A stretch of 38,454 nucleotides of DNA from positions 1 through 38,454 of the IMG/VR virus record IMGVR_UViG_3300007734_000666. One strand, written 5' to 3'. The stretch's first letter is position 1. The number at the start of each line of letters is the position of its first letter. Position numbers and translations under genes: made by a program. Origin of the DNA: a virus. The notes beneath the pieces were generated by a model, which saw only the letters and a program-made list of their open reading frames with translations, was not told the origin of the DNA and did no database searches. Positions 1 to 8,708 of this stretch are shown one piece after another.

Positions 1-719
1 TCGCCTATGGCCCCCAACGCTTCACCGGGCTTGCGGCTGCCTTGAACGTCAGCGACTAATTTAGCAACGTATGCCTTTTCGTAATCGGACAAAGGTTGCC
101 CGGTTGCTTGGCTAATTCCTTTAGCTACTCTTCCCGCAAGTGTCCTCATAGCCGCAGCGTCAATTCGGCCAGGCATAGCCCAATGGGACAGTACCTGCGC
201 TGCAAGCGTACCCGCATAGCGTACAAACTCGGGCGTTAGCCCGCCACCTACAAATCGCGCTGCTTCTGCTGTTAAGCCACCCGGTGTTGCGCCTAACCCT
301 TCTGCAACTTTACCCGTTGTTTCAGACCCCACGCCGCCTAACGCACCAGAAACTACGCGCGCGGCGGGGCCGGCGGCTCGGGCTGTGCGTCCCAAGAATT
401 CGACACCGCTGCCCAAACCTACCAATGGAGGCGATCCCGAACCCTTGAGACCCACGCCCACGCCTTGAAGTATTTCAGGCGCGAACAACCCAAACCCCCC
501 GCCGATAGCCCCCGCGCCGCCGATGTCGGGTATAAGTTCTGTGCCGGTAGGACCGCGTAATGGCCTTGCTGTTTGCCGTGGTTGGGATATGGCTGCCCCA
601 CCCGGCAACGTGTCAAAGCCTTGCTTTGGGTACGACGATAATATCGTGGCGACTTCAGCATCCGTTGCATCGTCGGGAACTTCTAACGTCCGGCCTTCAA
701 ACAGTATGGACTTAGCCAT
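1..719 (-). CDS. Ejection protein X, left-end allele (partial, C-terminus outside window)
   Basis: An open frame of 239 codons runs from an ATG at 719 to the window edge with no stop. It follows gene Y by two bases and has a ribosome site (AGGAAAC) inside the end of Y. The N-terminus contains EVPDDATDAEV, a short motif I know from the N-termini of phage internal virion proteins. The rest is rich in Gly and Ala with hydrophobic stretches, as in DNA-ejection proteins that leave the capsid to form a channel for DNA. Position (third in the Z-Y-X order) matches the 564-residue protein at 35252-36946, but I see no sequence similarity between the two. Role inferred from position and composition only. 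Confidence 0.6.
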   Translation of the reverse strand, partial: MAKSILFEGRTLEVPDDATDAEVATILSSYPKQGFDTLPGGAAISQPRQTARPLRGPTGTELIPDIGGAGAIGGGFGLFAPEILQGVGVGLKGSGSPPLVGLGSGVEFLGRTARAAGPAARVVSGALGGVGSETTGKVAEGLGATPGGLTAEAARFVGGGLTPEFVRYAGTLAAQVLSHWAMPGRIDAAAMRTLAGRVAKGISQATGQPLSDYEKAYVAKLVADVQGSRKPGEALGAIG

Positions 720-721
720 TA

Positions 722-2125
722 TTATTGTTTCCTGATAGCGCCGTTAGCATCTCTAACATACACGTCTGGCCCCGCCGCTTTAACCGGCACTTTTATGATC
801 GGGTCGTAAGGAAATTTTACTCCTCTGGATATTGCACTTTGTACTTCCGCATTGTGAGTATCAATATTGTTACGAACAGTATCCGCATAAGCGTCTAGTA
901 CGTTTGACAACGCGGTTGGATCGGTGTTTAGGTTGCCTAATGCTTGCTCCAACGCCGCCTGTTGACGCTCGGACGGTTGCGAGTCCAGTTTTTTAAGGCT
1001 AGCTAATATGCCTTGGAATAGTCTGGATCTAAGTTCTTCTGCGTTTTTGACGCCTTCCGTATTGACGCTCATGCCAAGTCTATTGTTCAGAAAAGAAGCC
1101 GCAACTTTCATCCCCTCGCCGCCGGTGCCCATGAAAACGCTGGCAGCGGGAATCAATTTTTTGGATGCTTCTATGTTTGCAAACATGGCAGGGCTTTGTT
1201 TTAACGTGTCGTAAGTAGCTCGCGTACTTTTCATAAAATCTTTTTGCGCTTCTACGCTTGCGGGTGTGTATGCATTAACTTCAACCTTAGTCCCCGGCGT
1301 GTGGGTAGTCATGTAGACTAGCCGCGCCAGTAGTTGTTGGCGCACAACCGGGTCGGTAGTTTTTCCAAGTCGGTCAATTGTAGCTATGTACTCAGGCGGC
1401 GGCGTAGTGGATTCTTTTCCTACCATAGCCCGTCGGGCTACCATTTTTTCCGGTTCTGTCAGATCTGATTTTTCGAGCGATGTTTCAAACAACGATTTAG
1501 CGGCGGGCGCGGTGTACGCCGGTAGCCCCGTGCGTAGCAACGTATTGCTAGGTGCGACGTTATGCGATTTAAGCAGTTCTTTTTCTCGCTCGTTTAGCGT
1601 TGCTAAACGCTGATTTGCGCGGGGGTCACCTTGCGGTCCGGCCAACGAGCTAAGGTCCACAATTTCCGCTTGTATTTGCCTGAGCAGTTGATTTACGTCT
1701 GTTGGCGCAGCATTTGCACCAACGGCGCCCGGCAATGCATTGGCACTTCCCGCGGCGGGCATCGCAGTAGCTGGCGTAGACGGATACCGTTTGTCATACG
1801 CAGCAACGGCCCGCGCTTTTTGCATCAGATCCACGCCCGTTTTTTTCATCCCCGGATCTGGATGGGCAATGAACGCTTGTGCTATTTCCATTGGATCTGA
1901 CGGCCCACCCATAGCTGATATTCTGCGGCTAAATTCAGCCACTCCCGCCGCGTCTTGTCGCAGTTTTTGAAGCTGCATCTGCGAGGCTTCGTTCTGCTGC
2001 ATACCCTGCATCATCTGCATGGTTCGCAAGGCGTTGGCCTGCCCCGCTTCCTGCGCTTGCAAGGGGATGGTAGCAATCCGGCCCGGTAGTTGGGTGTCAA
2101 GCAGTCCGAAATTGATCTCAGCCAT
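722..2125 (-). CDS. Ejection protein Y, left-end allele (467 aa)
   Basis: Probable internal virion/DNA-ejection protein. The N-terminal 56 residues, starting MAEINFGLLDTQLPGR and ending QMQLQKLR, are identical to those of the 483-residue protein at 36946-38397; beyond that the two proteins are unrelated apart from a short NALPG element in a Pro/Ala linker. The N-terminal part is Gln/Met-rich and probably helical; the C-terminal half is predicted helical and polar. The start overlaps the end of gene Z by 8 bases, so translation is probably coupled. The family is not one I can name; the ejection role is inferred from position between tail genes and from composition. Confidence 0.65.
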   Translation of the reverse strand: MAEINFGLLDTQLPGRIATIPLQAQEAGQANALRTMQMMQGMQQNEASQMQLQKLRQDAAGVAEFSRRISAMGGPSDPMEIAQAFIAHPDPGMKKTGVDLMQKARAVAAYDKRYPSTPATAMPAAGSANALPGAVGANAAPTDVNQLLRQIQAEIVDLSSLAGPQGDPRANQRLATLNEREKELLKSHNVAPSNTLLRTGLPAYTAPAAKSLFETSLEKSDLTEPEKMVARRAMVGKESTTPPPEYIATIDRLGKTTDPVVRQQLLARLVYMTTHTPGTKVEVNAYTPASVEAQKDFMKSTRATYDTLKQSPAMFANIEASKKLIPAASVFMGTGGEGMKVAASFLNNRLGMSVNTEGVKNAEELRSRLFQGILASLKKLDSQPSERQQAALEQALGNLNTDPTALSNVLDAYADTVRNNIDTHNAEVQSAISRGVKFPYDPIIKVPVKAAGPDVYVRDANGAIRKQ

Positions 2126-2182
2126 TTGGCACTCCGTATTGTTTCTGCATCATCTGCGCGAGCATAGCGGAGTAAGGGTCGG
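1959..2182. repeat. Left copy of 224-bp near-identical terminal direct repeat
   Basis: This segment aligns without gaps to 38231-38454 (constant offset 36272) with five differences, all transitions. It covers the first ~56 codons of gene Y and the last ~20 codons of gene Z. Identity stops sharply at the inner edge (codon 56/57 of Y) and runs to the window end on the other side. The imperfect match argues against a simple exact terminal redundancy of one molecule and for two closely related alleles. Confidence 0.95.
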
Positions 2183-4001
2183 GCGAGAACGCACGGCCCA
2201 AGGCGTTGCCGATGCCCCCGTACGCTGACGCCTGCGATGCTGCTGCGGCCATATCCGCGTTGGCAAATGTGTTGGCAGCACCCATGCCCAGATTCCCCGC
2301 ATTGGTGGCGTAGTTTGTACCCGCCGCAGTAGCCGCCCCCGCCGCGGGAGGTCCGAACCCGGCAATGTTAGCCAGCGTGTTTCGCCGCGTGGCTTGATCT
2401 TGCCCGTAGCGGTTGTAGGCGTTTTGGTACTCTTGCGAACCAAAGTTCTGCCCAAACTTTATCGCACCTTCCATGCCGGGGCCAGAAATGCCCATGCCCT
2501 TAGCTGCCAAAGAATGGTTAAGTGCATCCATCCCTGTTTTGAATCGGAATGGGGCGCTTGGGTCTGCGGTGTAGTCGGACATGGCGAACGGGCGGGTCAG
2601 ATCCTCGTCCGCGTACTTTGCAAGAGCGTTTACTCCCGCTGTGTAGTACGGCAGCGACCGGGCTTTGGCGTCGGCGTACTGCTGCGCCTGGAGCGCGGTG
2701 GCCGCTGCGCTGGCCTCCCCCGAGCGTGCTGCCGCGTCGCGGGCCGCGTCGCCGGTCATGTTCGCCGCTATCAGACTGCCGGCGCCCGAGATCAGCGCAC
2801 CGGGTACGCCCGTCGTGGCGAAGAACTTGGCTAGCCAAGCGGGGATGGCACCGCCGCCGCCAGAAGTATCGCCCGAGGGCAGATCAGACCCCGACGTGTA
2901 CCCTGCCGGCGCGGTGGGTTGGTCGGCGTAAGACGGATTGGTCATTCCACCCGTGTCGTCATAGTATTCTGCCATTTTGCCACCCGTTGTCGCTGGAACT
3001 GTTGGTAAAGGTGCGTTGCCCGAAGGCACAAGGTTGTTTGAGCTTAGACTTTCTCTGCCGCCCATGCCACCACCTAACGCGGCGTCTGTCGCTGCGTCAT
3101 ATGAGGGTGAGGCAAATGCCCTGTTCGCCCCGGCGATAGTCCCACCCACCGCGGCTTGCGTCGGTGACTGACCGCTTAGCAGGTTGGTTAAAAAGTTAGA
3201 CGCGCCCGCTTGCACGGACGCGGGGAAGCCCGTGCCGGACATGGCGTTGCCGATGCCGTACCCCGCCCCGCCCAACGCACCGCCTTTTAGTATCCCACCG
3301 GCAACGTCACCGCCGCTTCCCAAGGCGTTGATGCCGCCCATCGTGGCGCCCGCTGCTGCCGCGCCCGTAACGCCCCCGCCATAGGCCGCGGCAAGACTCT
3401 CGCCGCCGGTAAAAGCACCGCCGCCCGCCGCAGCCATGATAATAGGGCCAAAGTCTTTCCATGCACCTTGCAGCATCGTTTGGTGATCGGCGGTGTCTTT
3501 TGGCGCTTGAAACTGTGCATCCTGCGGGACTGCTATGTATTTATTCCCGTCCGGGCCTGTTACGACTTCGCCCTTGGCCCCGGAGGGGGAAATCCATTGT
3601 GCTTTTTGAGCGCCACCGTACATACCAATATCACCAGCGATCCTTGATGCTACAAGTTCTGGTGCGCCAGCAGGAACAAGGTAAGTTCTCTTTCCATCCA
3701 CCATCCCGGCTTCTACACCTAGATTACCGTAGGGGGACTTTTGTCCGGGGGTAAAGGACGCCGTTCGCAAAGGAGAGTCGTCGGCATACTGCCCGGCACT
3801 TCCCCCGGACCATCCGAAATTGCCGTCATCCTGCATCCCCCATTGAGCTTCCTTTGGCAGCTCGTAAGCGTACTTTCCCGCAGCATCTTGGTAGATGCGT
3901 CGTCCGGTACGGGAATCGTACTGTTGCTGCTCATAGTTTCCGCTGCCGTTATCCCCGGAAACATTAACCGTTCGATTGCCAAGCCACCACGGAGTCGCCA
4001 T
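2118..4001 (-). CDS. Ejection/DNA-transfer protein Z (627 aa)
   Basis: Large Gly/Ala-rich virion protein. Residues about 185-290 are a long run of small hydrophobic residues (many GG and AAA steps) that could insert in or cross a membrane. The C-terminal third contains a segment around ADPSAPFRFKTGMDALN followed by GISGPGMEGAIKFGQNFGSQ and a helical QEYQNAYNRYGQDQATRR stretch; this resembles phage 'DNA transfer protein' C-termini that I recognise from other podoviruses. The start overlaps the stop of the preceding 113-residue gene (TAATG). A second copy of its last 20 residues, with one Pro-to-Leu change, lies at the right edge of the window. Function by family resemblance and context. Confidence 0.7.
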   Translation of the reverse strand: MATPWWLGNRTVNVSGDNGSGNYEQQQYDSRTGRRIYQDAAGKYAYELPKEAQWGMQDDGNFGWSGGSAGQYADDSPLRTASFTPGQKSPYGNLGVEAGMVDGKRTYLVPAGAPELVASRIAGDIGMYGGAQKAQWISPSGAKGEVVTGPDGNKYIAVPQDAQFQAPKDTADHQTMLQGAWKDFGPIIMAAAGGGAFTGGESLAAAYGGGVTGAAAAGATMGGINALGSGGDVAGGILKGGALGGAGYGIGNAMSGTGFPASVQAGASNFLTNLLSGQSPTQAAVGGTIAGANRAFASPSYDAATDAALGGGMGGRESLSSNNLVPSGNAPLPTVPATTGGKMAEYYDDTGGMTNPSYADQPTAPAGYTSGSDLPSGDTSGGGGAIPAWLAKFFATTGVPGALISGAGSLIAANMTGDAARDAAARSGEASAAATALQAQQYADAKARSLPYYTAGVNALAKYADEDLTRPFAMSDYTADPSAPFRFKTGMDALNHSLAAKGMGISGPGMEGAIKFGQNFGSQEYQNAYNRYGQDQATRRNTLANIAGFGPPAAGAATAAGTNYATNAGNLGMGAANTFANADMAAAASQASAYGGIGNALGRAFSPDPYSAMLAQMMQKQYGVPNG

Positions 4002-4342
4002 TACAGCCCCGACACTTCTCGACCGCTGGATCGGATCGTAAGCGAGGTGACGGCGCCGGCCAGACCTTGGATGCTGTCGCCCGGTGCCAGGATATGCCCC
4101 ACGGCCTCGGGGCAGAGGTAGGTGTCGCCCGCCGCAATGATGCGGGCGCTGATTATCCGTTTGCTCACGCCCGCCGAGCCAAGGGCTGTGACCAGATCAA
4201 TCGTAAGCGTAACCGAGCTACCCGAGGTGTTGCAGACGGTCATCTTGTCAATGAACGTGGTGACGTTCGTCGCCGTGTAATAGGTGGCGTTTGAATTGGT
4301 CAACTGCTGCGAGGCGATCAGGACTTTAGGCGTGACGGCCAT
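4001..4342 (-). CDS. Small virion protein, unknown function (113 aa)
   Basis: Small Thr/Ser/Val-rich, probably all-beta protein starting MAVTPKVLIASQQLTNSN with a CPEAVGHILAPGDSI element and ending in a TIRSSGREVSGL-like strand. I recognise the pattern from small uncharacterised proteins in tail modules of other phages, but no function is known to me. It starts directly after the stop of the 292-residue gene and ends overlapping the start of ejection protein Z. A minor tail or fibre-attachment protein is an inference from position. Confidence 0.65.
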   Translation of the reverse strand: MAVTPKVLIASQQLTNSNATYYTATNVTTFIDKMTVCNTSGSSVTLTIDLVTALGSAGVSKRIISARIIAAGDTYLCPEAVGHILAPGDSIQGLAGAVTSLTIRSSGREVSGL

Positions 4343-5221
4343 CTAGAGGCTCGATGAAAAGGTAAGCGTAACAATAACAGACGGCGTAGCCGGTCGCACC
4401 GGGCTTGCTTGCGCGGCGGTGTAAGGCATACTGACCGCTGCGTCCGTACTTGACCAGCACAATTCAAGATAATCCCCCGCCAGCACAGACACGACAAGGT
4501 TCCACGCAGCAACCACATGCCCGTCCACGCCGCCGTGACTGCTTGCAACCGACACCATCGTGTTGGTGTTGGCTACATCGGACCCGTTCTTGCGGAGCCA
4601 CACGCTCACGTCTTGCTCGGACACGCTGGTGCTTTGGTATTGCGAACTGAATTGCAAGTTGTAGACGCCCGTGTACGCCGCGGTGATCTGGGACGCCAAG
4701 GTGCAGGTCAGCGTCGTGCTGGTCACCAGTTGGGACGTATCTACCGTATAAGTACCCGTGCCGCCCGTACCACTCACAAAGGCCGTGATGCGCGTGTTGG
4801 CCGTCACGCCGGTGCCGGCCACCGTCATGCCGAGGAAGATAGTCCCCGAGGTGACCGCGGTGACGGTCATCACCGTGCCGGCTGACGCCGCGCCGTTGTT
4901 GATGGTGCCGGTGACCACCGCCGTGCGAGTCCCGATGCTGACGCCGTTGGAGATGTCGGTCGTGTTGTACGACATCACCCGTGCGGTGCTGGCCGGGGCC
5001 GTCTGGCTGGTGGTGTCAAAGAACGCGCCGTAGGGCGTGCGCGGGTAGGTTGGAAGCGCGAGCGTCGGTGCAAACTGCACCTCTTCCAACGTTGTAGCGT
5101 TCTGGCCCGAGCCTGTCAACGTAAAGAGGTTGAACAGATACCGATACCACTCCCGTGTGACCATCTTCTGGTCATCGGTGAACGGCACCCGCTGCGCGGG
5201 GATCTGTGAGGTATCAGGCAT
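4343..5221 (-). CDS. Virion/tail protein with inserted Gly/Thr-rich repeat module (292 aa)
   Basis: Probable tail or fibre protein. The N-terminus (1-60) is polar and may dock on the neck. Residues about 68-105 and 190-290 together look like one beta-sandwich similar to C1q/TNF-type jelly rolls: [19 protein letters not shown], later [24 protein letters not shown] and [13 protein letters not shown]. Between them (about 110-172) sits a module with [19 protein letters not shown] and [11 protein letters not shown], a beta-repeat type found in many large repetitive bacterial and phage surface proteins. Start overlaps the end of the gp10-like gene by 8 bases. The fold assignment is by eye. Confidence 0.6.
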   Translation of the reverse strand: MPDTSQIPAQRVPFTDDQKMVTREWYRYLFNLFTLTGSGQNATTLEEVQFAPTLALPTYPRTPYGAFFDTTSQTAPASTARVMSYNTTDISNGVSIGTRTAVVTGTINNGAASAGTVMTVTAVTSGTIFLGMTVAGTGVTANTRITAFVSGTGGTGTYTVDTSQLVTSTTLTCTLASQITAAYTGVYNLQFSSQYQSTSVSEQDVSVWLRKNGSDVANTNTMVSVASSHGGVDGHVVAAWNLVVSVLAGDYLELCWSSTDAAVSMPYTAAQASPVRPATPSVIVTLTFSSSL

Positions 5222-6725
5222 TGGTCGGCGTCACAAACAGTTCCGCGCCCATGATGACCACCTTCACGGGGTCAGTCCCCGTTACCTCGTAGACACGATC
5301 GCGCAGCTTCTCGGTCATGCCCAAGCGCCGCCAGATGACGCGCTGGCCGTACTGACCCAGTTGGCCCATCGTGCGGCTGTGGTAGTTGCTCCAGGTGTGG
5401 CCCCCGTCATCGGACCACCGCAACAGCACCTGCGGATCGCTGCCTTGGCCCGTGGTCAGACCCACACCCGCCTCGCAGTCCAGTTGCAGCGAGTGCTGCG
5501 CGGTGCGTTTCAGAGTGTTGGTGCCGGTTGCCAGCGCACGCCAAGAGCGTAGCCATTTGTCCAGACTGCCCGATGCGGATTCCGAGGTAATCAGGTCGCC
5601 GTTCTCAAGCAGCAGAAAAGATCCGCTTTCAAGGAGCAACGCAAAGTTGGTGGCGTAGGAATCCAAATCAAAAGCGTATAGGTTGCCGCTTTGATAATCA
5701 CCAACAAGAACCAGATTGTTGAACGCCATCTGGCAGTTGGACCGATGACGCCCGAACTCCCCATTCTGGAAGCTGGCGCGTTCGTGCCACAATTGCGTGG
5801 CAACGTCGTAGCACCACGTCTTGTTGGCGCCGGGGAAGGTCAGAACGTAGAACGCATGGCCCGCCTGCTGGTAGGTGTAGCCGATCGCATCCGAGATGTC
5901 GCCGTAACTCTGGATCTCGTACTCGATGGCGTGCGTGGACACGCGGATAAAGTTGTACCCGTTGGACCGATACACCATCCCGCGCCCGCGGGCATCCGAC
6001 CCGAGCCAGTACAGCGCGTTGTCCAGCTTGGCAACCGAGTACGCCGCCTCGCAGCCCAACTCCATGAACGCGCCTTGGATACGCGCCATAGGAAAGGTCG
6101 CATTGCCGGCGTCGTACCAGACCTCAATCGAGTTGTTGCCGAACAACCAGATTTCGCGGTGGTTGACGCTCAGCGAAACGATGTCGTCCGGGTAACCTTC
6201 CGCGCTGGCAAAATCCAGCGGATCTACCGAGGTGCCGTCCAGCAGGGACGTTACCCAGAACTTCTGACTGTTGGGTTCGTTGAATACGAAGTACCCGTCC
6301 AGATAGCCGACAGTAACCGCGCCGGGGAAATCTCCGTCCGTAATCTGGGCGAAGACCAGCGTGCTGTCGTTGTAAATGTACCCATCAGGGTTGCACGCGA
6401 TGAACAACTGCGTGCCGTTGTCCACCATGCTGACCGGCCCCGTGCCGGTTACAGCACCCAGATAAGTGACCACATAGGCCGAGGTGATCTTGTACAGCCC
6501 CAAACCGGACACGGCGTAGGCGTTGCCGTTGTACTGCCACAGCCCGCGAATTGGCCCGCTGCCGACCGTTGTCTGGACCGACAGGCCGGGGCAGCGCGAC
6601 AGGAACCCGCCTTCCTTCCCTCCGCTGCCTTCCGGCACGGCTTCGGGGAACAGGTTGACCAGACGGTTGTCGGCTGCGTTGATTGACCGGGCGACATAGG
6701 CGCCGCCAAGGATGGGTGTTTTCAT
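5214..6725 (-). CDS. Packaged-DNA stabilisation / tail hub protein, P22 gp10-like (503 aa)
   Basis: Neck protein that in P22 (gp10, 472 aa) binds under the gp4 ring and closes the portal channel after packaging. Features seen: N-terminal [14 protein letters not shown] with following Gly-rich CPGL segment, the repeated beta-blade pattern ([52 protein letters not shown]) and a W-rich C-terminal third. Residues about 365-385 carry [17 protein letters not shown], an odd Leu/Glu repeat also present in the 48-residue protein at 12363-12509. Ribosome site AGGAGTATAGC precedes the ATG. It follows the gp4-like gene in transcription but is separated from it by an antisense HNH gene. Confidence 0.82.
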   Translation of the reverse strand: MKTPILGGAYVARSINAADNRLVNLFPEAVPEGSGGKEGGFLSRCPGLSVQTTVGSGPIRGLWQYNGNAYAVSGLGLYKITSAYVVTYLGAVTGTGPVSMVDNGTQLFIACNPDGYIYNDSTLVFAQITDGDFPGAVTVGYLDGYFVFNEPNSQKFWVTSLLDGTSVDPLDFASAEGYPDDIVSLSVNHREIWLFGNNSIEVWYDAGNATFPMARIQGAFMELGCEAAYSVAKLDNALYWLGSDARGRGMVYRSNGYNFIRVSTHAIEYEIQSYGDISDAIGYTYQQAGHAFYVLTFPGANKTWCYDVATQLWHERASFQNGEFGRHRSNCQMAFNNLVLVGDYQSGNLYAFDLDSYATNFALLLESGSFLLLENGDLITSESASGSLDKWLRSWRALATGTNTLKRTAQHSLQLDCEAGVGLTTGQGSDPQVLLRWSDDGGHTWSNYHSRTMGQLGQYGQRVIWRRLGMTEKLRDRVYEVTGTDPVKVVIMGAELFVTPTNA

Positions 6726-6740
6726 GCTATACTCCTATTT
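6726..6740 (+). promoter_or_regulatory. Candidate extended -10 promoter for the HNH gene
   Basis: TGCTATACT at 6725-6733 matches the extended -10 pattern TGnTATAAT with one mismatch and lies 28 bases before the plus-strand HNH start at 6761. No good -35 hexamer is 17 bases upstream. This would give the HNH gene its own transcript, needed because it faces against the late operon. Confidence 0.4.
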
Positions 6741-6752
6741 ACCTTAAATAGG
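6734..6752. repeat. 7-bp-stem inverted repeat between divergent starts
   Basis: CCTATTT, 5-base loop, AAATAGG. It fills the 35-bp gap between the start of the gp10-like gene (minus) and the start of the HNH gene (plus), overlapping the ribosome-binding region of both. It could be an operator, a translation-modulating hairpin, or the trace of the insertion target. Confidence 0.6.
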
Positions 6753-6760
6753 GGGTTAGC

Positions 6761-7303
6761 ATGGAAACGTGGAAGCCTGTGTTTGGGTACGAAGGATTTT
6801 ACGAAATAAGCGATCTTGGAAATGTTCGCAGAGCCTCCAGAGGAAAAATGCTTAACGCAACTAAAGTACTTGAGGCTAAACAAATGTTTGAGCGCGGCGA
6901 TACCCTTAAACAAGTTGCTACTTTTCTTGGCACAAGTATTCCCACCGCGCATAGCATTAAACTTGGAAAAACATGGTCCGGCAACGCGAATTACAGACCA
7001 GTTAAAAATGCAACGGGATCTGACCACTATATATATTTTACCCCATGCAAAGAGGGAAAATACCGTCGTAAAACCATTCATCGTTGTCTTTGGGAGTCTT
7101 TTAACGGCCCTATTCAAGGTCGTTTGGAGATAAACCACAAAAATCTTGATCGCCAAGATAACCGACTGGAAAATTTGGAGCTTGTAACCCACCAGCAAAA
7201 TATTCAGCACGCTATTAACGAGTATAAAAGCAAAGGTTTGTTCCGCGCGGTTAAAGGCACAAAAGGCTTTATTGGGGGGAAACATAGTAAATATTTACGC
7301 TAA
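6761..7303 (+). CDS. NUMOD4-HNH homing endonuclease, antisense to late operon (180 aa)
   Basis: Free-standing homing endonuclease. Residues 3-25 (WKPVFGYEGFYEISDLGNVR) are a NUMOD4 DNA-binding motif; 33-70 look like a helix-turn-helix; the HNH core spans about 107-150 with H107, N125-H126, the NRLENLELVTHQQN segment and H150. It is the only plus-strand gene within 18 kb of minus-strand late genes, is AT-richer than its neighbours, and its TAA overlaps the stop of the gp4-like gene by two bases. A GGGGG ribosome site lies 5 bases before the ATG. It is a clean insertion between two neck genes. High confidence in family. Confidence 0.92.
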   Translation: METWKPVFGYEGFYEISDLGNVRRASRGKMLNATKVLEAKQMFERGDTLKQVATFLGTSIPTAHSIKLGKTWSGNANYRPVKNATGSDHYIYFTPCKEGKYRRKTIHRCLWESFNGPIQGRLEINHKNLDRQDNRLENLELVTHQQNIQHAINEYKSKGLFRAVKGTKGFIGGKHSKYLR

Positions 7304-8016
7304 AATGAGCCACTAAACACGTTGAACCGTTGGCGAGTGGCGATGATGCTGTAGGGCATGCTCATCACGTCGTCCGGGTTGTTGATCCGCTTGATGTTGC
7401 GTTTGCTCGACATGGCAATCCGCTGCACTTGGGGCGGCGGCTCCACACCAAACTCGGCAGCAATCTCGCACGCCAGATTGAACCGGAAGGCTCGCAGATA
7501 GCCCGGTGGGACCACCAGCGTGGTGGCGAGCAGCGCCGGTTCGACCAATTCGGTGACGCTGACAATGTGCCAGTTCAGCGCCTTTGTCGGCACCGGATAA
7601 ACCGTCATCTCTACATTGGACATCGTCATGTTGACAAACATGACTTGCGGATAGGTGCTGGTGACCGTCTTTACCGCAATGCCGTTGTACTGCTGCTGGT
7701 TTATCAGTTTGATGCCAAAACTGATGTTGTTGCTTGGATCTCGGAAATAGGTCGAATCGTCAACCAGCACGGGTCGGTTGCCCACAAAATCACCCGTTGG
7801 CCCGAGAGTGCGTGTTGCGATATTGGCCGGCCAGGTGAACGTCTGATCCTGCGTCGAGAAGACCGACAAGCGTTCAGATGACCAACTGTCGAGCATCTGG
7901 TTCATCGCGGTCAGCGCATCTGCTGAGGTGTCTGCCGAAGGTGTTTCGCCTTCAGCCAGTTGACCGATGAGCCGTAAGGCTCCGTTGATCTGGTCCCCCG
8001 CCGATGTTGTTGTCAC
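7300..8016 (-). CDS. Head-completion/tail accessory protein, P22 gp4-like (238 aa)
   Basis: Adaptor that binds the portal ring and begins neck assembly. The N-terminal helical part, ALRLIGQLAEGETPSADTS followed by ALTAMNQMLDSWSSERL, is the signature of this adaptor family. The middle is beta-rich and the C-terminal part returns to helix (FRFNLACEIAAEFGVEPP). It is longer than P22 gp4 (166 aa), as is usual in environmental podoviruses. Starts with GTG overlapping the stop of the 58-residue gene by 4 bases (GTGA), so translation is coupled. Confidence 0.8.
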   Translation of the reverse strand: MTTTSAGDQINGALRLIGQLAEGETPSADTSADALTAMNQMLDSWSSERLSVFSTQDQTFTWPANIATRTLGPTGDFVGNRPVLVDDSTYFRDPSNNISFGIKLINQQQYNGIAVKTVTSTYPQVMFVNMTMSNVEMTVYPVPTKALNWHIVSVTELVEPALLATTLVVPPGYLRAFRFNLACEIAAEFGVEPPPQVQRIAMSSKRNIKRINNPDDVMSMPYSIIATRQRFNVFSGSF

Positions 8017-8189
8017 TCTACCAACTCCTTACGCGGGCGCCCGCGAGGTTTGATCAGTTCATTGACAACGGGCGTGAGCAACGCACCCGCGTCGTACCGT
8101 TCCCAACCGTTCTTCTCATCATACGCGGCCTCGGCCTCTGCAATGGCGACCTTGTTGCCGTGTTCGGGATGTCGCAAGTAGATGACCAT
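8013..8189 (-). CDS. Small conserved phage protein (58 aa)
   Basis: Begins MVIYLRHPEHGNKVAIAEAE and continues DEKNGWERYD; ends in a basic RGRPRKELVE tail. The HPEHG and NGWERY elements occur in tiny genes next to neck genes in other phages that I know, without a known function. A GGGG ribosome site lies 7 bases before the ATG and the stop overlaps the next GTG. Possibly a head-tail assembly factor; unproven. Confidence 0.65.
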   Translation of the reverse strand: MVIYLRHPEHGNKVAIAEAEAAYDEKNGWERYDAGALLTPVVNELIKPRGRPRKELVE

Positions 8190-8205
8190 GATACCCCTTC
8201 AAAAC

Positions 8206-8219
8206 CCGCCCCCCGGCGG
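8206..8219 (-). terminator. Weak GC-rich hairpin with short T run (attenuator?)
   Basis: On the minus strand CCGCC-GGGG-GGCGG is followed by GTTTT. It lies just after the 140-residue head protein gene and before the 58-residue gene. The T run is only four bases, so at most partial termination, which would keep head protein levels above neck protein levels. Confidence 0.35.
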
Positions 8220-8241
8220 TATTGCCAGAGGGCGGTAGTGC

Positions 8242-8664
8242 TTACGCTACCCGATAAACCGAGTACGCAGCCGTGTCGGTTTTGCGGAACAGAAACTCAG
8301 CTGCTCCGCTAACACCCGCCGCGCTGCCGGTGATGGCAATAACCAGATTGCCGACCGCAGTAATGCCGGTGCCAACGACTACCGTGATGAGGCCCGATGT
8401 GGTGCCAAGATTGATAATCCGCAGCGTGAAGGTGCTGTTGACTTTCATGTTGGTCATCGTTGCATCGATCAAGGTCGCCGTAGGCAGAGTGTAGGACGCC
8501 GCCGTGCCAGACGGACTGCCCACCAAAAGACCTCCGGTAATTTGAGCAACAGTCAGCGTTGCGGTTGCAGTCGCCGTTTGGGGCGCTGCTTGGGTGCCGA
8601 TTGTTTGTTCATTTTGGTTGCCATCTGTGTACTGATAACCACCACCAACTGATGCGAGAGCCAT
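8242..8664 (-). CDS. Small virion protein following coat gene (140 aa), unknown
   Basis: Ala/Thr/Gly-rich protein, MALASVGGGYQYTDGNQNE at the start, then a long beta-rich region (LTVAQITGGLLVGSPSGTA, FTLRIINLGTTSGLITVVVG). Position directly after the coat gene, small size and composition suggest a head decoration protein or fibre, but I do not recognise a named family. Strong ribosome site AGGAGAAACA before ATG. Confidence 0.6.
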   Translation of the reverse strand: MALASVGGGYQYTDGNQNEQTIGTQAAPQTATATATLTVAQITGGLLVGSPSGTAASYTLPTATLIDATMTNMKVNSTFTLRIINLGTTSGLITVVVGTGITAVGNLVIAITGSAAGVSGAAEFLFRKTDTAAYSVYRVA

Positions 8665-8695
8665 GATTGTTTCTCCTAAAGTGTTAAGTTGCCCC

Positions 8696-8708
8696 CGCGC
8701 TTAGCGCG
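8696..8708. repeat. Short hairpin downstream of coat gene
   Basis: CGCGC-TTA-GCGCG, in the 56-bp gap between coat and the 140-residue gene. No T run follows on either strand, so it is not a standard terminator; it might protect the coat mRNA 3' end. Confidence 0.4.

Noticed and set aside
5691-6686. Plus-strand open frame of 331 codons opposite the gp10-like gene
   Set aside because: Shadow of a recognised neck gene; no motif.
6722-7285. Minus-strand open frame of 187 codons opposite the HNH gene
   Set aside because: The plus strand has NUMOD4 and HNH motifs; the minus frame has none and includes the divergent promoter gap.
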